Of a stretch of 9,531 bases of DNA, positions 1 to 6,406 are shown one piece after another (the stretch's first letter is position 1; the number at the start of each line of letters is the position of its first letter). The stretch is from contig VAZS01000092.1 in the NCBI GenBank assembly GCA_005884855.1, positions 1 through 9,531 on the forward strand, given 5' to 3'. A program made the position numbers and the translations under genes. The notes beneath the pieces were generated by a model. It was not told the origin of the DNA, ran no database searches, and worked only from the letters and a program-made list of their open reading frames with translations. The DNA is from Alphaproteobacteria bacterium (GTDB lineage: Bacteria; Pseudomonadota; Alphaproteobacteria; Rhizobiales; Xanthobacteraceae).

Positions 1-1
1 C

Positions 2-574
2 GGCGGCCATTCGGAGATCGAAATCAAGGATCTCAAGGTGCCGGCCGACAACCTGCTTGGCGGCGAGGGCAACGGTTTCAACATGGGCCAGCACCGTCTC
101 GCTTATGGTCGGCTGCGTCACGGGATGCATAACATCGCCAAAGCCCAGCGCGCGCTCGACATGGCCACCGCGCATGTAACCAAGCGCTCCACGTTTGGCG
201 TGCTGCTCGCCGATCGGCAGGCGGTGCAGTTCATGCTCGCCGAATGCGCCAGTGAACTTTACATGGCGCGCCTGATGCTGCTGCACATCGCCTACAAGGC
301 CGAAAAGGGCATGGACCTGACCCAGGAGAACTCGATCGCCAAGGTATTTCTGGCCCACATGGTGCACAAGGTGATCGATACCGCGATTCAATTGCACGGG
401 GCGCTCGGCTACAGCCAGGATACCGTGCTGGCGAAGTGGTATACCCAGGTGCGTTCGCAGCGGCTGGTCGATGGTCCCGACGAAGTCCACAAGTGGAGGG
501 TAGGCCGCAACGTCATCAAGGCGTTCCGGCAGCACGGCACTACCGCATCCGCCGCGGGCGGCGATTTGATCTAA
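2..574 (+). CDS. Acyl-CoA dehydrogenase, C-terminal part (5' end outside window)
   Basis: This is the C-terminal ~190 residues of an FAD-dependent acyl-CoA dehydrogenase, which oxidises acyl-CoA to the 2,3-enoyl-CoA and passes electrons to ETF. The open frame continues to the left edge, so the gene is partial. Visible are the end of the middle beta domain (KVPADNLLGGEGNGF) and the C-terminal helical domain with KRSTFGVLLADRQAVQFMLAE and QLHGALGYSQDT. The motif RLVDGPDEVHKWRVGRNVIK is typical of the ACAD10/ACAD11-like branch. Where most family members have the catalytic Glu (YEGTSE), this protein has Asp (codon 470-472). It ends at TAA, 572-574, and faces purD across an inverted repeat. The family is clear; the substrate (long or branched chain, or 4-hydroxyacyl-CoA as in ACAD10/11) cannot be told from this fragment. 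Confidence 0.93.
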   Translation, partial: GGHSEIEIKDLKVPADNLLGGEGNGFNMGQHRLAYGRLRHGMHNIAKAQRALDMATAHVTKRSTFGVLLADRQAVQFMLAECASELYMARLMLLHIAYKAEKGMDLTQENSIAKVFLAHMVHKVIDTAIQLHGALGYSQDTVLAKWYTQVRSQRLVDGPDEVHKWRVGRNVIKAFRQHGTTASAAGGDLI

Positions 575-819
575 CCTTTGGATTGTCATTCCGGACGGCG
601 CGCACACGCGCAATGCCCGTCATGGCCGGGCGTTGTCCCGGCCATCCACGTTCTTAGGGCGCCAAGGCAGTAGGACGTGGATGCCCGGGACAAGCCCGGG
701 CATGACGGAGATTGGCCGTCCTGAATCAAAGATGCTTTCCAAGTGAACGCGCTTCATCTCGGGATGCATCAGCTGGCCAGAGGCCGGACCCGTGTCATCG
801 TGACGGAATTTAGCCCCGC
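575..819. other. Convergent intergenic region without a supported gene
   Basis: This stretch separates the ends of the acyl-CoA dehydrogenase and purD genes. It holds the inverted repeat at 617-708 and, just before it, a GC-rich segment (585-612) resembling the edge of another repeat copy. The part from 709 to 819 shows no start site with a ribosome-binding sequence, no recognisable protein and no RNA structure that I can defend. Confidence 0.6.
617..708. repeat. Large imperfect inverted repeat (Bradyrhizobium-type dispersed palindrome)
   Basis: The arms are 617-651 and 675-708 with a 23-nt loop. They pair almost completely: one extra base in the left arm and two mismatches. Each arm also holds its own perfect small hairpin: GGCCGGG/CCCGGCC in the left arm and TGCCCGGG/CCCGGGCA in the right. 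The two differences between the arms are paired changes that keep the small hairpins intact. It lies between two convergent genes, the usual place for such palindromes, and could act as a two-way terminator, though there is no U-tract. Reverse-strand translation gives VMPGLVPGIHV, a phrase commonly seen in false ORFs over this repeat class. Membership in the dispersed family is from recognition; copy number was not checked. Confidence 0.8.
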
Positions 820-2097
820 TCACCCTGCTTCTCGCTGCACCGCCTGCCAGCCGATGTCGCGCCGGCAGAAGCCTTCCGGCCATTTGATCCGGTCGACTGC
901 CGCGTAGGCGCGCCGCTGCGCCTCCGTGACCGTCTTTCCCGTGGCGCAGACGTTCAAGACGCGTCCGCCATTGGCGAGAATGTGTCCGTCCTTCGCAACC
1001 GTTCCCGCATGGAAGATTTCCACGCCGTCGACCTTGGCGGCTTCATCGAGACCCCCAATGACCGAACCCTTGCCGTAATCACCGGGATAGCCCCTTGTGG
1101 CCATGATCACCGTAAGCGCTGCATCGTCGTACCACCGCAGGCTAAAATTCTTCAGTTGCCCATCCGCACAAGCGATCAAGGCTGGCAAAATGTCCGACAT
1201 CATCCGCAACATCAGCACCTGACATTCAGGATCGCCGAAACGCGCGTTGTACTCGACGAGCTTCGGTCCATCCTTGGTAACCATGACGCCGGCATAGAGC
1301 ACGCCCTTGTAGGGCGAGCCCATGGCGCTTAGGGCACGCAGCGTCGGTTTGATCATCTCGTCCATCACGCGCGCGCACATCGCCTCGGTCAGCACAGGCG
1401 CGGGCGAATACGCGCCCATGCCGCCGGTGTTCGGGCCCTTGTCGCCATCGAACGCGCGCTTGTGATCCTGCGCGGTCGCCAGCGGGAGCGCGTGCTCGCC
1501 GTCGCACAGCACGAAGAACGAGGCTTCCTCGCCTTGCATGAACTCTTCGATCACGACCTCGGCGCCGGCTTCGCCGAGCCCACCAGCGAACATCATGTCG
1601 ATGGCCGCCAGCGCTTCGTCATTGGTCATCGCCACGACCACGCCTTTGCCAGCGGCGAGTCCATCCGCTTTGACGACGATCGGAGCGCCATGCTTACGGA
1701 TGTAGGCTTTCGCGCTTTCACGATCAGTGAAATGTTCGTATTGGGCGGTCGGAATGTGTTGGGCGCGACACAGCGCCTTGGTGAATTTCTTCGAGCTTTC
1801 CAGCCGCCCCGCGGCTTTGGTCGGTCCAAACGCCTTGAAACCGGCAGCGTTGAGATCGTCAACGATGCCCGCCGCGATCGGTGCGTCGGGCCCGACCACG
1901 ACGAAATCAACCGCGTTAGTTCTGCAGAAATCGATCACCGCAGCGTGGTCGGCGATATCGAGCGCCACGCACTCGGCCTCCCGGGCGATTCCCGCATTGC
2001 CCGGCGCGCACCAGAGTTTTATCACCAGCGGCGACGCCGCGATCTTCCATGCCAGAGCATGTTCGCGGCCACCGGAACCGAGCAGAAGAATGTGCAT
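820..2097 (-). CDS. purD: Phosphoribosylamine-glycine ligase (GAR synthetase)
   Basis: PurD joins 5-phosphoribosylamine and glycine using ATP to give GAR, the second step of de novo purine synthesis in the cytosol. The 425-residue product has the usual length. Order of parts: N domain starting [32 protein letters not shown] near 69-82; ATP-grasp with [15 protein letters not shown] (141-155) and [13 protein letters not shown] (184-196); [22 protein letters not shown] (from 210); metal-binding and signature segment [12 protein letters not shown] (282-293); and a C domain ending at QREAG. The frame stays open a further 56 codons upstream, but homology begins at the ATG at 2097, which I chose; the upstream residues are unrelated. 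No strong Shine-Dalgarno precedes this ATG. The gene lies 79 bp downstream of a small regulator on the same strand and may be cotranscribed with it. Confidence 0.97.
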   Translation of the reverse strand: MHILLLGSGGREHALAWKIAASPLVIKLWCAPGNAGIAREAECVALDIADHAAVIDFCRTNAVDFVVVGPDAPIAAGIVDDLNAAGFKAFGPTKAAGRLESSKKFTKALCRAQHIPTAQYEHFTDRESAKAYIRKHGAPIVVKADGLAAGKGVVVAMTNDEALAAIDMMFAGGLGEAGAEVVIEEFMQGEEASFFVLCDGEHALPLATAQDHKRAFDGDKGPNTGGMGAYSPAPVLTEAMCARVMDEMIKPTLRALSAMGSPYKGVLYAGVMVTKDGPKLVEYNARFGDPECQVLMLRMMSDILPALIACADGQLKNFSLRWYDDAALTVIMATRGYPGDYGKGSVIGGLDEAAKVDGVEIFHAGTVAKDGHILANGGRVLNVCATGKTVTEAQRRAYAAVDRIKWPEGFCRRDIGWQAVQREAG

Positions 2098-2176
2098 GAG
2101 AAAACCAGTGAGGTTCTGCGGAACGGAGTCGGTCGCACGAATCTCTCTGTTGCTGCAAGGGGAGATACGACTGCTG

Positions 2177-2488
2177 TCATTCCGGCCAGGGAGCCGAAGC
2201 CGCGATGATCTCCTGCAGCATCGCCACATGGCGGGCGAAGGCGCCGCGCCCCGCGGCGGTGGCAATCACTGTGGTCTGCGGTTTCTTGCCGACAAATGCC
2301 TTTTCGATCGTGATGTAGCCGGCCCTTGCCAGCCTTTCGATATGAGCGCCGAGATTGCCATCGGTGGCGCCGGTCAGCTTCTTCAGCCGCGAGAATTCCA
2401 GCCCCGCAGTCGCAGGCGGCAGCGCGTTCAGCGCGGCCATGATCTTCAGCCGGAGCGGCTGATGGATGATCTCGTCCAGCTCAGCCAT
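2177..2488 (-). CDS. Small winged-helix transcriptional regulator (HTH_34-like)
   Basis: This is a 103-residue DNA-binding protein. It starts [20 protein letters not shown], the usual opening helix of MarR/ArsR-like one-domain regulators. A helix-turn-helix follows ([20 protein letters not shown], about 32-51, with recognition helix near 43-55), then a wing ([20 protein letters not shown]) and a C-terminal helix likely used for dimerisation. The pattern fits the winged-helix family PF13601. No ligand domain or metal-binding Cys cluster is visible. The start at 2488 was chosen because GGAG (2498-2501) lies 9 nt upstream and the domain begins there; a longer frame to 2599 would run through the palindrome at 2566-2586. 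In this family the target is often an adjacent membrane-protein gene, but none is present here. It is divergent from xseA and upstream of purD. Autoregulation is likely; other targets are unknown. Confidence 0.85.
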   Translation of the reverse strand: MAELDEIIHQPLRLKIMAALNALPPATAGLEFSRLKKLTGATDGNLGAHIERLARAGYITIEKAFVGKKPQTTVIATAAGRGAFARHVAMLQEIIAASAPWPE

Positions 2489-2565
2489 CGCGCTCAACTC
2501 CGGCGCATCCCAAGCCCGCCCAGCATGTCGTCCAGCCACGAAACTCTCTTGGATATCATTACAGA

Positions 2566-2586
2566 TTACTCTGCATAACAGAGTAA
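2566..2586. promoter_or_regulatory. Perfect palindrome, candidate operator of the winged-helix regulator
   Basis: The sequence TTACTCTG-CATAA-CAGAGTAA has perfect 8-bp arms around a 5-bp spacer, in an AT-rich island within GC-rich DNA. It lies between the divergent regulator gene and xseA, about 78 bp before the regulator start and 77 bp before the xseA start. On the minus strand it sits between a possible -35 (TTTACT, 2582-2587) and -10 (TGTAAT, 2558-2563), spacing 18, a position suited to autorepression. The palindrome is observed; binding is inferred. It lacks the GC-rich stem plus U-run of a terminator. Confidence 0.6.
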
Positions 2587-2662
2587 ATTGAGATTGCAAC
2601 TAGAGTTTGCGGTACGGACTGAAATCCATACCTTGCGCAAACGTCCCTGAAGCGCGACTCAA

Positions 2663-4282
2663 GTGCCTGAGATGCCCGTAGCCGAAGCCCTGATCAACGC
2701 ACCGGAATTCACGGTGTCCGAACTATCTTCCGCCCTGAAGCGGACGGTGGAGGACGCCTACGGACATGTCCGGGTGCGCGGCGAAATCTCCGGGTTTCGC
2801 GGGCCGCACTCCTCCGGGCACTGCTATTTCGCACTGAAGGACGAAAGCGCGAAGATCGAGGCGGTGATCTGGAAGACCGCCTACGGAAGGATGCGCTTCA
2901 AGCCGCAGGAAGGCCTCGAGGTCATCGCCACCGGCAGGCTCACCACCTTTCCAGGTTCGTCGAAATACCAGATTGTCATCGAGGCGCTCGAACCCGCCGG
3001 GATCGGCGCACTGATGGCGCTGATGGAGGAGCGCAAGCGCAAGCTCGGCGCGGAAGGATTGTTCGACGAGGCGCGCAAGCAGCTTTTGCCATGGTTGCCG
3101 GAAGTAATCGGGGTCGTCACCTCGCCAACCGGCGCTGTCATCCGCGACATCCTGCACCGGCTCGAAGCCCGCTTTCCCCGGCGAGTGCTGGTGTGGCCGG
3201 TGCGGGTGCAGGGCGAAGGCTCGGCCGAACAGATCGCTGCCGCAATCCGCGGCTTCAACGCCCTGCCGGAGCGCGGCAGGATACCGCGCCCTGATCTTTT
3301 GATCGTCGCGCGCGGCGGCGGCTCGCTGGAGGACCTCTGGTCCTTTAACGAGGAGATCGTGGTGCGTGCCGCGGCCGAGAGCATGATCCCGCTGATTTCG
3401 GCGGTCGGCCACGAGACCGACATCACGCTAATCGATTTTGCCGCCGACAAGCGCGCGCCGACGCCGACGGCGGCCGCCGAGATGGCGGTGCCCGTCCGCA
3501 GCGAGCTGTTCGTTGAGGTCCAAGGCCTGGCACGGCGGAGCATGCTCTGCTGGCAACGCGCACAGGAGGGCCGCCGCAACGGGTTGCGCGCCGCCGCGCG
3601 CGCGCTGCCTGCCGCCGGTGAGTTGCTCGCGATCCCCCGGCAGCGGCTCGATGGCGCCACCGCTTCCCTGCCTCGGGCCCTGAAAGCCAACACTCACGCG
3701 CATTTCCGCCGCTTTGCTGCGAGCAGTGCACGTCTGACGGTCCGGGTATTGCGCGGGCAGCTCACCCAGGCGCGGCATCGGCTGATCGTTTCCGGCGAAC
3801 GCATGGCGCATTCCGCCCGAGCACTGCTGCGAAACCGCAGCGACCGCTTCGCCGGCCTTCAGGCGAGGCTGCAAACCTCAAAACTTTCCAACGCGCAGGC
3901 GCAGCGTCAGACGCTCGCGCGGGACCGCGAACGCGTGCTCCGTCTTGCCGAGCGCGCTCGGCGCGCGCTGACGATGGGAACGCAGCGCCTTGAGGCGCGG
4001 GTCGCACATAGTGGCCAGCTGTTGGGAGCCCTGTCCTATCGCAGTGTGCTCGCACGCGGTTTTGCGCTGGTGCGCGACGAGCAGGGCCGCGCCGTCCATA
4101 CCGCAGCCAGCGTCGGCCCCGGCGCCCGGCTGGATCTGGAGTTCACTGATGGACGCGTGGCGGCAACCGCGGAGGCGGATCGGCCGCCGGCAAGGAGCCC
4201 AGCCAAGCCCGCCTTGAGCGAGCCGAAGACCGCCGCTCCCAAGCGCGGCGTCAAGCCCGTCGATCAGGGAAGCTTATTCTAA
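2663..4282 (+). CDS. xseA: Exodeoxyribonuclease VII large subunit
   Basis: XseA is the catalytic subunit of exonuclease VII, which degrades single-stranded DNA from either end and works in repair together with XseB (not in this window). The 539-residue product has an N-terminal OB-fold (about 15-110, [19 protein letters not shown] and [21 protein letters not shown]). The catalytic domain has [18 protein letters not shown] (150-167), [16 protein letters not shown] (211-226) and [28 protein letters not shown] (246-273). Residues matching the E. coli catalytic set are D162, R217, H250 and D253. A long Arg/Ala-rich helical stretch (about 285-450) matches the family's extended coiled-coil arm. A Pro/Ala/Lys-rich tail follows and ends in DQGSLF. 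The GTG at 2663 is favoured over the ATG at 2672 because a weak GAAG lies 10 nt upstream. The gene ends 16 bp from the convergent hydrolase gene. Confidence 0.97.
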   Translation: MPEMPVAEALINAPEFTVSELSSALKRTVEDAYGHVRVRGEISGFRGPHSSGHCYFALKDESAKIEAVIWKTAYGRMRFKPQEGLEVIATGRLTTFPGSSKYQIVIEALEPAGIGALMALMEERKRKLGAEGLFDEARKQLLPWLPEVIGVVTSPTGAVIRDILHRLEARFPRRVLVWPVRVQGEGSAEQIAAAIRGFNALPERGRIPRPDLLIVARGGGSLEDLWSFNEEIVVRAAAESMIPLISAVGHETDITLIDFAADKRAPTPTAAAEMAVPVRSELFVEVQGLARRSMLCWQRAQEGRRNGLRAAARALPAAGELLAIPRQRLDGATASLPRALKANTHAHFRRFAASSARLTVRVLRGQLTQARHRLIVSGERMAHSARALLRNRSDRFAGLQARLQTSKLSNAQAQRQTLARDRERVLRLAERARRALTMGTQRLEARVAHSGQLLGALSYRSVLARGFALVRDEQGRAVHTAASVGPGARLDLEFTDGRVAATAEADRPPARSPAKPALSEPKTAAPKRGVKPVDQGSLF

Positions 4283-4298
4283 ACCCGCGATCGCCCGC

Positions 4299-5132
4299 TC
4301 ACCGCGCCAACCATTCCGTGACGCGCTTTTGTGAATCGGCGCGCGCTTCCGGATCGGTGCCGACATGACCGCGTTCCGGCGCCGTGCCATCCGATGTTCC
4401 TGCCGTCACATGCGGCGGAAAATTGGCGCGATCGAAATCATGGTAAGCGCCGGCATAAACCACGATCCGCGTCAGCGCGCTACGCCCGCGCGCGCCGTCG
4501 ACCATTTGACGACAGGCGGGCGGCGAGCTGACGTCGTCCTTGGCCCCGATCAACAGCAGCGTCGGAACGCGTGCGCTCCATCCGAGTCCGGATGAAATGC
4601 GGCAGTCCGGATAGAACGCGATCGCGGAGCGGAAGTCCGGCTCGATGTTGTGCGAAAGCTGTGGACGCACCGCCCACAACAGTGCGCTGGCGCCATTGGC
4701 CCATCCTAACAGGCTGATGCGGTCGCGCGCCGCCCAGGGTTGCTGCATGAGCCATTCTCTCGAGGCCATGATATCCGCTACCCGTTCGCGGCGAGCATGA
4801 ACCTTGTGTTCGCCGACGTGGCATTGCGGCCCAAGCTCGCGCGAACCATAGGAGTCCGGTAGCAAGACAGCCTTTCCTGCTTTGAGCAATTGCTCGGCCC
4901 AATCCCGATAGCGCGGCTGCACCGGCTCGGAATGGCCAGCCAATCCGCCGCAGCCGTGCAGGCCGATGACGACGGGAAACGGACCGTTGCCTTCTGGCTT
5001 GTAAAGCTGCGCATGCAGTACGCCGCTCTCCATGGGGATATCGACCTGGTGCGGAGCGGGCGCAGTCGCTGCTTCCACCGCAGGAGCGATCGCTAGCAGC
5101 GCCAGAAATGTAACTGCCGAGACAACGCGCAT
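4299..5132 (-). CDS. Exported dienelactone-hydrolase-like alpha/beta-hydrolase with altered nucleophile elbow
   Basis: The 277-residue protein starts with a signal peptide (MRVVSAVTFLALLAIAPAVEA, likely cut near 21-22), so it should be periplasmic. The rest is an alpha/beta-hydrolase of the dienelactone hydrolase type. It has the strand and oxyanion segment VVIGLHGCGGLAGHSE (54-69), the elbow ISLLGWANGASALL (139-152), the acid region LLLIGAKDDVSSPP (192-205) with D199/D200, and the His in YAGAYHDFD (H231). The nucleophile position is Ala145 (codon at 4698-4700, GCC) where Ser or Cys is expected, so ordinary ester hydrolysis may be lost even though Asp and His remain. Four mature-region Cys (61, 104, 177, 207) could form disulfides. 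It is convergent with xseA and divergent from DUF2093, with no partner in an operon. Substrate unknown. Confidence 0.88.
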   Translation of the reverse strand: MRVVSAVTFLALLAIAPAVEAATAPAPHQVDIPMESGVLHAQLYKPEGNGPFPVVIGLHGCGGLAGHSEPVQPRYRDWAEQLLKAGKAVLLPDSYGSRELGPQCHVGEHKVHARRERVADIMASREWLMQQPWAARDRISLLGWANGASALLWAVRPQLSHNIEPDFRSAIAFYPDCRISSGLGWSARVPTLLLIGAKDDVSSPPACRQMVDGARGRSALTRIVVYAGAYHDFDRANFPPHVTAGTSDGTAPERGHVGTDPEARADSQKRVTEWLAR

Positions 5133-5227
5133 CTGAAGTGCCGGACGTTATGGTGCGTGGTGACAGCGTTCCATCGTCGCAACCGTAGCATGTGCCCCTT
5201 GCAACATTTCATCACGAATCGGTGGGT

Positions 5228-5258
5228 TTGACGGCGGACAGCATGACCTATTTATGAT
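5228..5258 (+). promoter_or_regulatory. Possible sigma70-type promoter for the DUF2093 gene
   Basis: TTGACG (5228-5233) and TATGAT (5253-5258) are separated by 19 bp and lie about 65 bp upstream of the DUF2093 GTG start. Both hexamers fit the consensus at 5 of 6 positions, but the spacing is longer than ideal, so this is a suggestion from pattern only. Confidence 0.35.
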
Positions 5259-5321
5259 AGATCGAATTTGCGCAAACGAGAGTTCGGCCTCAGTGCCGGG
5301 CACGCATCGGAGACTTCAATC

Positions 5322-5621
5322 GTGCTGAATAAATTCGGCCCCTCAGGGCATGGCGAGGCGCAGGTGCAATATCTCGATGGGGATTTCCGCGTAATCTCGC
5401 CGGGAACCTATGTGCGTTGCGCGGTGACCGACGCCCGAATTCCGCTCGATGAACTGAAATACTGGAGTGTCGATCTGCAGGAGCCCTACGCCGTCCCGAG
5501 CGCGGTTGCCCCCTTGGCCTTCCGCAACCGCACCATATCCTTTTCAGTCGTCACCAGCGTCAACGCCTCGCGTTTTGCTTCGGCGATCAAGGCTGCAATC
5601 TCGCGGTCCGAAAATGGATGA
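5322..5621 (+). CDS. DUF2093 protein with abnormal antisense-encoded C-terminus
   Basis: This is a small conserved alphaproteobacterial protein of unknown function. The family core is clear: LNKFGPSGHGEAQVQYLDGD, then FRVISPGTYVRCAVTDARIP and LDELKYWSVDLQEPY (residues 2-56). The GTG at 5322 is the start because GGAG (5309-5312) lies 9 nt upstream and known members begin exactly there. Family members are usually about 70 residues; this frame runs to 99. From about residue 56 it overlaps lpxK on the opposite strand, and from about residue 62-66 onward it reads the antisense of conserved lpxK sequence (APLAFRNRTISFSVVTS), so that tail is not DUF2093 sequence. The simplest reading is a deletion that removed the natural stop codon and joined the 3' ends of the two convergent genes, with the junction within about 5485-5520. 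The core may still fold; whether the tail is tolerated is unknown. Confidence 0.8.
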   Translation: MLNKFGPSGHGEAQVQYLDGDFRVISPGTYVRCAVTDARIPLDELKYWSVDLQEPYAVPSAVAPLAFRNRTISFSVVTSVNASRFASAIKAAISRSENG

Positions 5622-6406
5622 TGATCCGGGAAAGCTCGTTCGGCCACGACCTCGATCCCGTGACTGCGTAGCGTCCTGAAAAACCTTCCGGGATCGCCGA
5701 TGCCGGCGAAAGCGAGGACGCGCTTGCCGTGCAGCGGTGCCAGCGAGGCTCGATCGGCCCTAACGTGGGCCGAGAGCACGAGTTTCCCCTGCGCGACGAT
5801 CGCGGCGGCAACCGGCCTGGCCGCGGACCCATCGCCGATAACGACAAGCGCGTCCGTGCGGGCAATTTGGGGCGGCAGCGGCGCGCGCAAAGGGCCTGCC
5901 GGAAATACCTTGCCATTGCCCAGACCGCGGTCGCCGTCGATCACGATCATCGAGGCATCCTTTGCGATCGCGGAGTTCTGGAATCCGTCGTCCATCAGGA
6001 TCACGCTGGCGTTTTGCGACTTCGCCAACGCCAAGCCATCGATGCGATCACGTGCGACGACTACGGGCACCGTGCGGGCGAGCATCAGCGGTTCATCGCC
6101 CACATCGGCCGCTTCATGCCGCGCGGCATCGACCACGACCGGCCCGCGTAATCGTCCCCCATAGCCGCGACTGAGCACGATCGGCGTCTCGCCAAGATCG
6201 CGCAGCAGCCTCGTGAGCGCCAGTGCCATCGGGGTCTTGCCGGCACCGCCGAGATGATAGTTGCCGATACAGAGCACGGGAATGCCGGCGTCAAAGCCAG
6301 CGCGCTGCATTCGCCGGCCAGTGAAGAGGCCATAGACGGCGCCGAGCGGGCTCAGTAACAGCGATATCAACGAAGGTGGCCGGTACCAGAAGGCCGGCTC
6401 ACGCAT
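5486..6406 (-). CDS. lpxK: Tetraacyldisaccharide 4'-kinase, C-terminally shortened
   Basis: LpxK phosphorylates the 4' position of the lipid A disaccharide at the inner face of the cytoplasmic membrane, the step before Kdo addition. The 306-residue product has an N-terminal membrane-binding segment (MREPAFWYRPPSLISLLLSP), a P-loop GGAGKTP (53-59), LSRGYGGR (78-85), the acidic pair in ILMDDGFQN (D139, D140), PAGPLR (169-174), FPDHHPFS (259-266) and TTEKD (286-290). After MVRLR the family normally continues for about 30-40 residues of closing strand and helix; here only a short unrelated tail precedes a stop. All recognised catalytic motifs remain. The ATG at 6406 overlaps the end of waaA (stop 6399-6401) by 8 bp, implying translational coupling. 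Because LpxK is essential in most lipid A producers, the truncation should be checked. Confidence 0.93.
   Translation of the reverse strand: MREPAFWYRPPSLISLLLSPLGAVYGLFTGRRMQRAGFDAGIPVLCIGNYHLGGAGKTPMALALTRLLRDLGETPIVLSRGYGGRLRGPVVVDAARHEAADVGDEPLMLARTVPVVVARDRIDGLALAKSQNASVILMDDGFQNSAIAKDASMIVIDGDRGLGNGKVFPAGPLRAPLPPQIARTDALVVIGDGSAARPVAAAIVAQGKLVLSAHVRADRASLAPLHGKRVLAFAGIGDPGRFFRTLRSHGIEVVAERAFPDHHPFSDREIAALIAEAKREALTLVTTEKDMVRLRKAKGATALGTA

Noticed and set aside
620..883. Minus-strand 87-residue open frame upstream of the purD end
   Set aside because: It runs through the inverted repeat, gives the familiar false phrase VMPGLVPGIHV, overlaps the 3' end of purD in another frame and has no ribosome-binding site.
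1462..2208. Plus-strand 248-residue open frame opposite purD
   Set aside because: It is fully antisense to well-conserved purD codons; the composition is a high-GC shadow with no recognisable domain.
2489..2599. Longer N-terminus for the winged-helix regulator, starting at 2599
   Set aside because: It would translate through the perfect palindrome and the probable promoter; the ATG at 2488 has its own GGAG and starts the domain.
2723..3693. Long minus-strand open frames opposite xseA (up to 270 residues)
   Set aside because: They are antisense to conserved exonuclease VII motifs and show no domain, no start signal and low-complexity Arg/Ser/Ala composition.
4283..4298. A terminator between xseA and the convergent hydrolase gene
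   Set aside because: The 16-bp gap contains no stem-loop or T-run that I can see.
5268..5321. Longer N-terminus of the DUF2093 protein from a TTG at 5268
   Set aside because: The GTG at 5322 has a well-spaced GGAG and coincides with the family's N-terminus; the extra 18 residues resemble nothing.
5700..6164. Plus-strand open frames of 140-154 residues opposite lpxK
   Set aside because: They mirror the conserved kinase coding strand and carry no independent evidence.
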